Assembly: GCF_002368195.1 (NCBI RefSeq)
Contig: NZ_AP018178.1
Coordinates: 3,945,421-4,009,420, forward strand
DNA length: 64,000 bases
From: Calothrix sp. NIES-2100
GTDB lineage: Bacteria > Cyanobacteriota > Cyanobacteriia > Cyanobacteriales > Nostocaceae
Reading direction: 5' to 3'
Both the position numbers and the translations under genes were made by a program. This document shows, piece by piece, positions 27,511 through 36,504 of this stretch (within the stretch, counting starts at the first letter, position 1; each line of letters starts with the position of its first letter). Under the pieces are notes generated by a model. That model did not search any database and was not told the DNA's origin. It saw only the letters and a program-made list of their open reading frames with translations.

Positions 27511-27837
27511 TATGGGCGGGGTTTTCCCGCCTTTAATACCAATTTAATGTGAAGTTGCACATATCTAGATCCCCCTAAATCCCCCTTAAAAAGGGGGACT
27601 TTGAGAGATTTTTTCCGGTTCCCCCCTTATTAAGGGGAGCCAGCGTCGTGGGCGGGTTTCCCGACTTGAGACGACTGGCGTGGGCTAGGGGGGATCAATA
27701 AGTGCGAAGATACAGCCAACCACTTTTCAAACAACCTCTGAGATGAACTTCTCCAAAACCTTGCGTAATACCAATTAAAAAAAAGAATGTCACAAATGGG
27801 TAGGGGCACAGCACTGCTGTGCCCTCCAAATGATTTA
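27511..27837. other. Gene-free region with nested repeats
   Basis: No gene is seen. Most of it is a large palindromic repeat (27568-27696) containing a second repeat (27639-27679). A smaller GGGGCACAGCACTGCTGTGCCC palindrome lies at 27806-27827, and the space between is AT-rich. Confidence 0.65.
27568..27696. repeat. Palindromic repeat interrupted by a second palindromic repeat
   Basis: The outer element runs from GATCCCCCTAAATCCCCC to CTAGGGGGGATC, with internal AAGGGGGACTTTGAGAG and TTCCCCCCTTATTAAGGGG. Between its right halves sits a separate palindrome, GCCAG...CGGGTTTCCCG...CTGGC (27639-27679), followed by CGTGGG. This arrangement suggests one repeat inserted into another. Confidence 0.65.
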
Positions 27838-28230
27838 CTATACGCCTTCCACCGGATCAACAGTTGCTTTTTCTGCAACGCCTTTTAACCGGGTGATAGT
27901 GCCTTTGCGGATGCGATCGCTTTTCCGCACGCCACCAGCCATCACATACTCTTGGCTATCTTTTCCGTATTTTACCGCAACTGCCATCAGCATCGTTTCA
28001 CACAAAGCGCCCAAGTTTTTTTCTAGCTCTGCAATATCTTTTTTGGCAGCATTAATTACAGCCAGAGCAGTGTTATGAGTATTCAGCTTATTACGTAACT
28101 GCTCAATTTGTTGTTGCATATTCTGCAAGCTGTTAGCATTGCCAAAATCGATATTTGGATCGATGGCTTGCAGTCCAGAAACTCTAAGTTGAGCTTTTTT
28201 TAGAATGGGAGATGACTGTTTGGGACGCAT
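27838..28230 (-). CDS. Conserved hypothetical protein (coiled-coil)
   Basis: The protein has 130 residues and no family I can name. It has a predicted coiled coil in the middle (NMQQQIEQLRNKLNTHNTALAVINAAKKDIAELEKNLG) and a basic C-terminal part (VRKSDRIRKGTITRLKG). No signal peptide or membrane segment is present. The ATG is preceded by a purine-rich AGGAGTGC ribosome site. Codon use resembles the neighbours, and the coding pattern is convincing. Function is unknown. Confidence 0.75.
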   Translation of the reverse strand: MRPKQSSPILKKAQLRVSGLQAIDPNIDFGNANSLQNMQQQIEQLRNKLNTHNTALAVINAAKKDIAELEKNLGALCETMLMAVAVKYGKDSQEYVMAGGVRKSDRIRKGTITRLKGVAEKATVDPVEGV

Positions 28231-28417
28231 AATAGATGCACTCCTAATAAATGTTCTAGTGTTAGCTTGTCTTAAACAAGCTGTATTCCGGCTCAGGGAA
28301 ATTCACAAATTTTTGGCTTTTTTTTACAAAATTTTGGAATACAATTATGTAATTATGCGTAAACTATAGCCAGCCCCCTAAGGGAAGTCAAAAGACACAA
28401 ATCCATTCAGGTTATTG

Positions 28418-28650
28418 ATGAATGAGATAACGGAGATAAGAAACGTTATAACTTTCATCACAAATGCATTAATGGTTCTTATGGATGAAGTTAGTGTCAT
28501 AAGTAACGTTATAACGTTCGTCACATCTCTGATAACGTTACTTATGAATGAAGTAACAGCAATAAGTAACCTAATAACGTTTGTCGGATCTCCTATCAGG
28601 TTCTCTATGGATGAGGTAACGTTGGTGACGAAAACGACAAATGCGTAGAC
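28418..28650. repeat. 63-bp tandem repeat, 3.7 units
   Basis: Units begin at 28418, 28481, 28544 and 28607, exactly 63 bp apart, each starting ATGAATGA or ATGGATGA and containing AACGTTATAACGTT-like palindromic cores. Both strands can be read as 21-residue repeats (plus strand MDEVSVISNVITFVTSLITLL; minus strand VTSFISNVIRDVTNVITLLMT). No ribosome site supports either. Units differ at many positions, so it is an old array. Confidence 0.8.
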
Positions 28651-28662
28651 AGTTCTCAATTG

Positions 28663-28941
28663 CTGAGAATACAGATCATTCGTAGGGGCATGGCACTGCC
28701 ATGCCCTATGGTGTATGCATCCGAACGAGAATCGCTATAGATCCGCACTATGGAGGGTTTAGCACTGCTAAACCCCTACGATCAGTGTGTTTGCTTCATA
28801 ACTGAGAATACAGATTCATTCGTAGGGGCATGGCACTGCCATGCCCTATGGTGTAATGCATCCGAACGAGAATCGCTATATATCCGCGCTATGGAGGGTT
28901 TAGCACTGCTAAACCCCTACGATAGGTGTGTTTGCTTCATA
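28663..28941. repeat. 139-bp tandem duplication with two palindromes per unit
   Basis: Copy 1 starts at 28663 and copy 2 at 28802. They are nearly identical. Each contains GGGCATGGCACTGCCATGCCC and GGGTTTAGCACTGCTAAACCC, which are two different members of the GTAGGGGC-type dispersed repeat family. The unit also holds GCATCCGAACGAGAATCGC between them. Confidence 0.85.
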
Positions 28942-29032
28942 ACCTAATTCTCAACTGCATAAGCCCTCAAGCCTCAGAGATATATAATCGCAACACCGAA
29001 AAACTCAGCACCAACAGCGTCAGCAGATTCTT

Positions 29033-32000
29033 ATGCTCAGACAACTTTCATTAAATCTTCAAAAAATATCCAAAAAACTACTGATAAACCCTGCAATACT
29101 AGCTACTACAGCCAAAAGCCAGCTTTCCCGCTTACGAACTACGAATTATAAAGTGTTTGCCAACCGTACCAGGAAGCAGAAAGACTTGTCTCCTCAATTA
29201 TCCCAGCCACAACCCCCCAAGCGTAACCCTATGAAATTGCTAACTTGGTCAATCGCTACAGCAATGACATTAGGACTACTGGTAAGTATACCCAGGGAAG
29301 TTGCAGGAGTTACCCAACCACCACTATCAGCCCAACAGTCCGCAGAGTTAGCCGAAGTCGAGCGACTGAATGAACAAGTGGTGCAGTTGTATCAGCAAGG
29401 CAAATACAGTGAAGCCATCCCCCTGGCAGAAATAGCTTTAGCGATTCGGGAGAAAGTACTGGGTCAAGAACATCCCGATGTGGCAGAAAGCCTAAATAAT
29501 TTAGCATTACTTTACTACTCACAGGGGAGTTATGCCAAAGCTGAACCGCTTTACCTCCGCTCTCTAGCGATTTGGGAGAAAGTACTGGGTCAAGAACATC
29601 CCAATGTGGCATCTAGCCTGAACAATTTAGCAGAACTTTACAGGGAACAGGGGAGTTATGCTAAAGCCGAATCCCTTTACCTCCAGTCTTTGGCGATTCG
29701 AGAGAAAGTGCTGGGGAAAGAACATCCCGATGTGGCTACTAGCCTCAACAATTTAGCAGCACTTTACGAATCACAGGGAAATTATGCCAAAGCTGAACCG
29801 CTTTATCTACGCGCCCTGGCGATTCGGGAGAGAGTACTGGGTCAACAACATCCACTTGTGGCATCTAGCCTCAACAATTTAGCAGGACTTTACGAGTCAC
29901 AGGCAAGTTATGCCAAAGCCGAACCCCTTTACCTGCGCTCTCTGGCGATTCGGGAGAAAGTACTGGGTCAAGAACATCCACTTGTGGCATCTAGCCTCAA
30001 CAATTTAGCAGCACTTTATGAGTCCCAGGGGAATTATGCTAAAGCTGAACCACTTTACCTGCGCTCTCTGGCTATTTACGAGAAAGTACTGGGTCAACAA
30101 CATCCACTTGTGGCATCTAGCCTCAACAATTTAGCAGAACTTTACCGAGTACAGGGAAATTATGCTAAAGCCGAACCCTTTTACCTGCGCTCTCTGGCGA
30201 TTCGGGAGAAAGTACTGGGTCAAGAACATCCACTTGTGGCATCTAGCCTCAACAATTTAGCAGCACTTTACCAGTCACAGGGGAGTTATGCCAAAGCTGA
30301 ACCGCTTTACCTACGCTCCCTGGCGATTCTAGAGAAAGTACTAGGTCAAGAACATCCCGATGTCGCACAAAGCCTGAACAATTTAGCAGAGCTTTACAGG
30401 GAACAGGGGAATTATGCTAAAGCCGAACCCCTTTACCTGCGCTCTCTGGTGATTTGGGAGAAAGTACTGGGTCAAGAACATCCCGATGTGGCAGGTAGCC
30501 TCAACAATTTAGCAGAACTTTACCGGGAACAGGGGAATTATGCCAAAGCTGAAACCCTGTACCTGCGCTCTCTGGGGATTTGGGAGAAAGTACTGGGTCA
30601 AGAACATCCTAATGTGGCAGGTAGCCTCAACAATTTAGCATTACTTTATTGGGCAAAGGGTGATATCAATCGCACTACTGATTTTCTCACCCGCGCACTC
30701 GCAATTCAAGAACAAAATTTGCAACTCATCTATGCTGTGGGTTCAGAACAAAGAAAACAAAACTACGCTCAAACCTTTAGCGGCAGTACAGACATTTCTG
30801 TTTCCCTCGCCCTACAACAATCTCCCAAAAATCCCACATTAGCCAAACTCGCCCTAACTACTGTACTGAGGCGTAAAGGACGGGTGCTAGATGCCATGAC
30901 TGACACAGTGCAGACATTACGCACCCAGTTAGCAGCCAACCCAGAAACCAAAAAGCTGTTTGATGATTGGTTGAACGTGCAGCAACAGTTAGCCGCCCTA
31001 GTATATCGCGGCAAGGGAGAAGTAAAATTTGAAGTTTATCAAGCTCAAATTAAACAACTAGAAGCCCAAAAAGAACAGTTAGAAGAACAGGTAAGTGCTA
31101 AAAGTGCCGAGTTCCGCCAAGCAATTCAACCAGTGGAATTAGCTGCTATCCAAGCCCAAATTCCCCAGGATGCTGCACTGGTGGAAATTGTGCAATATCA
31201 GCCAGTTAATCCCAAAGCTAAAAAAGACAGCGAAAAATTTGGTAAATCGCGTTATGCAGCAGCAGTGTTGCGTGCTGCGGGGGAACCGAAGTGGGTTGAT
31301 TTGGGTGATGCTGCAACTATTGATAAATCTGTTGCGAGTTTCCGCCAGGTTTTGGTATCTCCTCCTCTAATTAGTCAAGGAATTGAAGAAGGCGGTGGGG
31401 ACACTGAGCGAAGTCGAAGTGTCCCCTCTGCCTTTCTTAATAACACTAATTCCAAACAACGGGGTGGAATTATACCCAAACCAGTTGATGGTAAAACCTC
31501 TGTATCTCGCCTCCAGAAAGCCGCCCGCGCTTTAGATGAGCAAATCATGGCTCCCATCCGTCCCCTGTTAAGCGATGCGCGTCACCTGTTGCTTTCACCA
31601 GATGGACAGTTAAACTTGATACCCTTTGAAGCCTTCAAAGATGAGCAAAATCAATATCTACTCCAACGTTACGCTTTCTCTTACCTCACCACTGGGCGAG
31701 ATTTACTCAGCTTGCAAACCACAGCCAAAGTAGCCGCAAATCCTGTAGTCTTTGCAAATATCGACTACGATCAACAAGATACCACTGTTGCAGCCAAATC
31801 CCGTGGTGCAAATCAGCGTTCTATTGACTTTGCTAATTTAACATTTGGCTCATTAACATCAACTTTAGCAGAAGGGCAACAAATCCAAAAGATTTTCCCC
31901 CAAGCAAGCCTGATATTAGGAAAACAAGCCACAGAAGCCGCGATTAAACAATTAAACGCACCCAGAATTTTACATTTAGCTACTCATGGGTTCTTTTTAC

Positions 32001-32506
32001 CAGATGAAGAAGTTAAACCCCCAAGCAATAATTTTAATCAGCAATTAGAAAAAGCCCCAGCTTTAAATGTAGAAAATCCCTTATTACGTTCTGGCTTGGC
32101 TTTAGCTGGTGTCAATAACCGTCAAAATAAACAAAAAACTGATACAGATGATGGAGTTCTCACGGCTTTAGAAGTTGCAGGTTTAAATTTACGGGGTACA
32201 GAATTAGTAGTTTTATCTGCTTGTGAAACTGGGCTTGGTGATGTGAAAATTGGTGGCGGTGTTTACGGGTTGCGGCGTGCTTTGGTAATTGCAGGTTCGC
32301 AAACTCAACTGTTAAGTTTATGGCAAGTTGCTGATGATGGTACTAAATATTTAATGGTGAAATATTATGATAAATTGCGAGCGGGAAAGGGTAGACATGA
32401 AGCGTTGCGAGAGGTGCAGTTAGAGTTACTCAAGAATCCGCAATATCAGCATCCTTATTATTGGGCGAGTTTTATTCCTTCCGGCAATTGGCGGGCGATG
32501 AAGTAA
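29033..32506 (+). CDS. TPR-CHAT protein (caspase/separase-like peptidase domain)
   Basis: The 1157-residue protein has an N-terminal hydrophobic segment (LTWSIATAMTLGLLVSIP, about 72-90), then ten full 42-residue kinesin-light-chain-type TPR repeats plus one partial repeat (about 118-560; unit core LYLRSLAIREKVLGQEHP...SLNNLAALY). A helical linker (560-720) and a CHAT domain (about 840-1157) follow. The catalytic pair is visible: His in LHLATHGFF (about 985) and Cys in VLSACETGLG (about 1064). CHAT proteases cut partner proteins in stress or defence contexts; the partner here is unknown. A palindromic repeat is inserted in frame at about residues 789-798. The near-identical repeats could change in number by recombination. 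Confidence 0.93.
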   Translation: MLRQLSLNLQKISKKLLINPAILATTAKSQLSRLRTTNYKVFANRTRKQKDLSPQLSQPQPPKRNPMKLLTWSIATAMTLGLLVSIPREVAGVTQPPLSAQQSAELAEVERLNEQVVQLYQQGKYSEAIPLAEIALAIREKVLGQEHPDVAESLNNLALLYYSQGSYAKAEPLYLRSLAIWEKVLGQEHPNVASSLNNLAELYREQGSYAKAESLYLQSLAIREKVLGKEHPDVATSLNNLAALYESQGNYAKAEPLYLRALAIRERVLGQQHPLVASSLNNLAGLYESQASYAKAEPLYLRSLAIREKVLGQEHPLVASSLNNLAALYESQGNYAKAEPLYLRSLAIYEKVLGQQHPLVASSLNNLAELYRVQGNYAKAEPFYLRSLAIREKVLGQEHPLVASSLNNLAALYQSQGSYAKAEPLYLRSLAILEKVLGQEHPDVAQSLNNLAELYREQGNYAKAEPLYLRSLVIWEKVLGQEHPDVAGSLNNLAELYREQGNYAKAETLYLRSLGIWEKVLGQEHPNVAGSLNNLALLYWAKGDINRTTDFLTRALAIQEQNLQLIYAVGSEQRKQNYAQTFSGSTDISVSLALQQSPKNPTLAKLALTTVLRRKGRVLDAMTDTVQTLRTQLAANPETKKLFDDWLNVQQQLAALVYRGKGEVKFEVYQAQIKQLEAQKEQLEEQVSAKSAEFRQAIQPVELAAIQAQIPQDAALVEIVQYQPVNPKAKKDSEKFGKSRYAAAVLRAAGEPKWVDLGDAATIDKSVASFRQVLVSPPLISQGIEEGGGDTERSRSVPSAFLNNTNSKQRGGIIPKPVDGKTSVSRLQKAARALDEQIMAPIRPLLSDARHLLLSPDGQLNLIPFEAFKDEQNQYLLQRYAFSYLTTGRDLLSLQTTAKVAANPVVFANIDYDQQDTTVAAKSRGANQRSIDFANLTFGSLTSTLAEGQQIQKIFPQASLILGKQATEAAIKQLNAPRILHLATHGFFLPDEEVKPPSNNFNQQLEKAPALNVENPLLRSGLALAGVNNRQNKQKTDTDDGVLTALEVAGLNLRGTELVVLSACETGLGDVKIGGGVYGLRRALVIAGSQTQLLSLWQVADDGTKYLMVKYYDKLRAGKGRHEALREVQLELLKNPQYQHPYYWASFIPSGNWRAMK
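31397..31426. repeat. Palindromic repeat inside the CHAT gene
   Basis: GGGGACACT and AGTGTCCCC form a perfect 9-bp stem around GAGCGAAGTCGA. The insert encodes GDTERSRSVPS in the linker before the CHAT domain and keeps the frame. It belongs to the ACTTCGACTTCGCTCAGT dispersed family. Confidence 0.75.
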
Positions 32507-32974
32507 CCTACTAACCTAGATAGCGATCGCTTGCGACAATTATCTACAGCCATGAACTACCCTACTCTACTACGCCTGTGGCTGGGTTATGCGATCGCGT
32601 CACCCACTATCACTATCGGGTTTCTTTGTGCCCACAATAAAACAATCAAGGTTTTAACCATAGGTAAACAGTACCCATCAGACAAAAATTTTGATATGTT
32701 TGTATTTTTTAATAAAACTTGCAAAAAGTTATTATTTTTTTATGTTTTGTTAGCCAAATAGCAATATTTTATTTACTCAAAGTTAATTACTATATTGCAT
32801 TTAATAGTGAAAAGGTGAATATTTTTAATATAAATTAAAATTAAGGATATTGAATCTGGAAAAAAAATATGGTTCTCATTCGAGCCTAACTCGATCCGTT
32901 AACATATGAGCTAGAAATAAGACATCAATGTTAATATTGGTGCCCTGAAATCGAAGCTTATTAGGACAAAAAAA
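32507..32974. other. AT-rich intergenic region
   Basis: A 76-residue open frame at 32531-32761 begins well but has no family resemblance, an AT-drift composition and no ribosome site, so I do not call it. The stretch from 32690 to 32870 is very AT-rich. I see no other structure. Confidence 0.5.
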
Positions 32975-33502
32975 GTGAAAAACCAAGTATTGAGGGTAGC
33001 TACCGGATTAGCACTTATATGTACTAGTGTAACTATCAACACGGGTATAGCTAATCAAATGGTCTTAGCAAAAACCACAAATCCCACAAAGTGTAATATT
33101 TATGCCTACGTTAATGTCTCATCTGGACAAGCTTTAAATGTGCGCACTGGCGCAAGTACCCAAAATAAAATTTTAGGACAAGTACCTGTTAACGATACTG
33201 TTAAGGTTGTGGCTGTTGTACCAAATTGGGCAAAGGTGACTAATGCTAGTGGTGGTTTTAAAGGTACTGGGTGGGTATCTTTGCCAAAGTTAGGTCTCTC
33301 GACAAAAGGCTATGGTACTAAAGGTGTGAAACTTTATGCCAAAACTAATCAGAACAGCCAAGTAATCGTTCGCGTTCCTCCTAATACAAGTGTTAATTTA
33401 TTAGGCTGTCAAGGAGGATGGGCGCTGGTGGAATATAAAGGAATTAAAGGTTGGTTGGTCAGAGAAGATCAATGTGGTGCAGCCCTTACCAGTTGTTCTT
33501 GA
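32975..33502 (+). CDS. Secreted protein with two SH3b domains
   Basis: The 175-residue protein begins at GTG 32975. The N-terminus MKNQVLRVATGLALICTSVTINTGIANQMVLA looks like a Sec signal peptide. Two bacterial SH3 domains follow: the first near residues 48-105 (ALNVRTGASTQNKILGQVPVNDTVKVV), the second near 112-165 (VKLYAKTNQNSQVIVRVPPNTSVNLLG). Such domains bind cell wall or peptides. Three Cys near the C-terminus may form a disulfide. No enzymatic domain is seen. Confidence 0.85.
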   Translation: MKNQVLRVATGLALICTSVTINTGIANQMVLAKTTNPTKCNIYAYVNVSSGQALNVRTGASTQNKILGQVPVNDTVKVVAVVPNWAKVTNASGGFKGTGWVSLPKLGLSTKGYGTKGVKLYAKTNQNSQVIVRVPPNTSVNLLGCQGGWALVEYKGIKGWLVREDQCGAALTSCS

Positions 33503-33589
33503 TATTTTACAAGAAAATAGGCTGATCGCTATCCTGATGAGCAATTATAAGCATTGACTGCATGTGGATGCGATCGCCTTTTTTGTCAA

Positions 33590-35758
33590 TTAAAAAACCT
33601 CAAAAACGTTAGAATTGCTGTACGCTGCTTTCACACCACCGCCTGCAACCCAAATTTCTCCACCATAAACTACAGGGAAAATGCCATGTCTAGCAGTTGG
33701 CATAGGTTTACCAACTCGCCAAGTATTGGTTTTTGGGTTGTAAATATCGACACGATTGTAAACACCATTACCAGCTGTACCTCCACCACTGCGAGTTTCG
33801 CCGCCCATTACATAGAACTCGCCGTTGAGATAAGCAGCTTTACCTGTCCCGCCTCTTGCTTGTGGCAGAGGCTTGAGCGATGAGCCAGCATCTAGACTGG
33901 ATGTCCAGGTGTTAGTAGCAGGATCGTAGATTTCTACAGTATCGAATCCATTAGATACAGAATTACCGCCTTGACGACCACCAAATATATATAGTTTACT
34001 GCCATCCGTACCCGATGCTGAATGATTAAGTCCCTGTTTCATCGGTGCTAGCATTGTCCAAGTATTCGTTGATGGATTGTATTTAGCTACTTGATTAGTC
34101 GTAGAAGAACCAATAATTCCACCAGCTACATATATTTCCCCATTAATGACAGCAGATGAACTAGAGCCTGGTGCAAAAGGCATATTAGCACCTAAACTCC
34201 ACTTATTAGTGACTGGATCGTAGATTTGTACTTTCCCATTGGCACCACTACCTAAACCTCCCAGTAGGTAGAGTTTCCCATTGAAAACTTCGGCTGCATG
34301 GTGATTGCCTGCCAATGGTCTAACAGCGACATTACTCCAGGTTCCACTTGCCACATTGTAGGCAAGGGTGGCCTTGTTAGCTTCACCTACAACATAAATT
34401 ATGCCGTTAATTACGCCCGAACTCACTTCACCCAGGGATACGGGCATTTTTGCAGGCGAATCCCAGATACCTGGAGTTGTTAAAGAATTTCCGGAAGAGA
34501 TGTTGACTGTAAATGTTCCTAAAGTACCGCTTTGGAGATAGTTATTGCTGGTGTCGCTAACTTGATTGGCTTGTACTGACACAGTATAAGTTCCGTTATC
34601 AGCAGCGTCCCAGCTACCACCAGGAGCAGTAAATTGGTAGGTGGCTGTTCGCGGTGTACCGTTATTATTGGTATTTACGTTTACTAATGTTACCGACGGC
34701 TTATATCCATTGGGGCCTGTGACTACAATATCTTGAGAATCCAGGGTAGATACATTTACTCCGACGTTATCAGTATAGGAAACCGTCAAGTTTTGAGTTT
34801 TGCCACCACTAGTAGTGATATTTGCAGCAGCTAAACTTGCTTTTGGTGGTGTTGAGTCTGTTTGGTTAGGGGAAAGAAATTCAATGTAATCAAACCTTGC
34901 GTACTCTGACTTGTTTTGTGTACCTTTGATCGCAATTAAATCTCCAGGCTTGAGTGCTAGCGCAGTAGCAACGGTTCGACGTACAAAAGTCTGGGTGGTG
35001 GCTTTATTACTGCCCAGGTTCTGGTCAAGATTCCATGTATCTACCTGCTTACCGCCAATATTCACGGCAAAATTACCAACTCCGTCATTTTCGTCATAGT
35101 AACCGGCTACGATATTGTAGATACCAGCAGCACCATTAAAAGTAGTGGTGGCTGTGCCTGTTTTACCCGAAAGGCTAACGACCTTGCCACCAGAAGCGAC
35201 ACTATTCGATTCAACCTTGTAGTTTGTCAGTGCCATGTTTTCTGCTTCTAGGCGAATCGCTACTGCTGGTGCCGTTGCTTGTAGTGTTGCTAGTGGTGTT
35301 GGTTCTGACATAGGAATAACCTCAATATCAGAAACTTTTGCATTGTCTACACTAGCCAAAAAGTCTATATTGAGTGTCCCATCTGTAACCTGAACGTCTA
35401 CTGATTTTCTCAGTGCTGTATTTACCCCTGCTTGGGCAAGGATATCCAGGTTTTTGATGACAGATTCACCTTCAATATTCACATCAAAAACCCGCTGCCC
35501 TGGACTAGACCAGAAAATCTCCGCAAAGTCCAGATTTACTGTGTAAGTACCACTACTGGATATGGGAATATTGTACGAAAACTCTTTTCCGGAACGTTCT
35601 GTCTGATACAGTAGTGGATCGCTGCTACCACTAATAGGTTTGTTTGTAGCAGAAGTATCACTAGTCGTAAAATAAGCGTCTTTTGCCCAAACATTGCCGG
35701 AAATATCCGTATAGGTATCTCCACCAGCATTAATTCTGATAGTTGACTCTGATAACAT
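33590..35758 (-). CDS. Malectin - carbohydrate-binding - Ig-like - Kelch repeat protein
   Basis: The 722-residue protein has an N-terminal malectin-type domain (about 5-150; RINAGGDTYTDISGNVWAKDAYF, RVFDVNIEGESVI), a CBM6/35-like module (about 165-300; RLEAENMALTNYKVE, ARFDYIEFL), an Ig-like domain (about 305-420) and a Kelch beta-propeller (about 430-722; repeats such as KLYIFGGRQGG, EFYVMGGETRSGG, EIWVAGGG). It is likely an extracellular sugar-binding or adhesion protein. No Sec signal peptide is seen at the ATG, so export would need another route. It is convergent with the SH3b gene. Confidence 0.87.
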   Translation of the reverse strand: MLSESTIRINAGGDTYTDISGNVWAKDAYFTTSDTSATNKPISGSSDPLLYQTERSGKEFSYNIPISSSGTYTVNLDFAEIFWSSPGQRVFDVNIEGESVIKNLDILAQAGVNTALRKSVDVQVTDGTLNIDFLASVDNAKVSDIEVIPMSEPTPLATLQATAPAVAIRLEAENMALTNYKVESNSVASGGKVVSLSGKTGTATTTFNGAAGIYNIVAGYYDENDGVGNFAVNIGGKQVDTWNLDQNLGSNKATTQTFVRRTVATALALKPGDLIAIKGTQNKSEYARFDYIEFLSPNQTDSTPPKASLAAANITTSGGKTQNLTVSYTDNVGVNVSTLDSQDIVVTGPNGYKPSVTLVNVNTNNNGTPRTATYQFTAPGGSWDAADNGTYTVSVQANQVSDTSNNYLQSGTLGTFTVNISSGNSLTTPGIWDSPAKMPVSLGEVSSGVINGIIYVVGEANKATLAYNVASGTWSNVAVRPLAGNHHAAEVFNGKLYLLGGLGSGANGKVQIYDPVTNKWSLGANMPFAPGSSSSAVINGEIYVAGGIIGSSTTNQVAKYNPSTNTWTMLAPMKQGLNHSASGTDGSKLYIFGGRQGGNSVSNGFDTVEIYDPATNTWTSSLDAGSSLKPLPQARGGTGKAAYLNGEFYVMGGETRSGGGTAGNGVYNRVDIYNPKTNTWRVGKPMPTARHGIFPVVYGGEIWVAGGGVKAAYSNSNVFEVF

Positions 35759-35969
35759 ATTTTCCTCAGGGGTTTTGTCCTTGCTACTAAGCTTTATGAC
35801 TAAGGAAACAGCTCAAACAGTACGCTCAAAGATGTGGGTTTGAACATTTCAATGTCTTATAAGCTACAAAGCTTTTTGCTATTTTCTACTGAAATATCCT
35901 GATAATATTAAAATCTTATTCATAAATGATGCTGAAGATATAAAGAGACTGTATTTTTTTAGTAAAGCC

Positions 35970-36458
35970 TTATTTGATCAATGGTAAAAGGTCAAACTCT
36001 TGGCGAATATCTAAAAGCGATCGCTCTAGTAATGGCTCAAACTCCAGAAACGGCAGCAGCTTTTGACGATTGCGTGTTTTGAACCAAATGGGAATTAACT
36101 CGACAATCACCGCCGGGAGTACTCTCAAAATTGATCCATACAGCCAGAGTGCCCCTTTCTCTTTGATCAAATCGTCATACATGACATCAACTGCGGGTGA
36201 ATTTTTCATCCTCAGATAAGTCCCAAAGGTACATTCGCTCGTCCACCAAAACAGTGGCAGGATTTTTAACTCATCGTACATTCCCGTGTCGCAACCATAA
36301 ATGACATGACCAACATCGTGCGCCCGTAAAATTTTGGCAAAATCTGAGGGTTGAGTCGCTGGATCTGTGACGTGGGGATTGAAGGCGTAGTACTCTGCCA
36401 ACCCTTCTCGCAGTGTTTGAGTACTCTGTTTGTCCATGTAGCGGGGTTGTTGGCTCAT
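35970..36458 (-). CDS. Coq4-like metal-binding protein
   Basis: The 162-residue protein carries the Coq4 motif H-D-x-x-H-x11-E: His47, Asp48, His51 and Glu63 in AHDVGHVIYGCDTGMYDE. Coq4 works in eukaryotic ubiquinone biosynthesis. Cyanobacteria make plastoquinone, so the role here is unknown. The short gap of 46 bp to the divergent TetR gene suggests shared control. Confidence 0.8.
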   Translation of the reverse strand: MSQQPRYMDKQSTQTLREGLAEYYAFNPHVTDPATQPSDFAKILRAHDVGHVIYGCDTGMYDELKILPLFWWTSECTFGTYLRMKNSPAVDVMYDDLIKEKGALWLYGSILRVLPAVIVELIPIWFKTRNRQKLLPFLEFEPLLERSLLDIRQEFDLLPLIK

Positions 36459-36504
36459 ATTTTAATTTTGATACGAGACAGTTCCGTAAATTATAATAAC
36501 ACCT

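Noticed and set aside
28378..28659. Minus-strand frame of 93 codons over the 63-bp repeat
   Set aside because: The repeat is open on both strands because its length is a multiple of three; no ribosome site decides for a protein.
32531..32761. A 76-codon open frame after the CHAT gene
   Set aside because: No ribosome site and it drifts into AT-rich non-coding composition; nothing supports translation.
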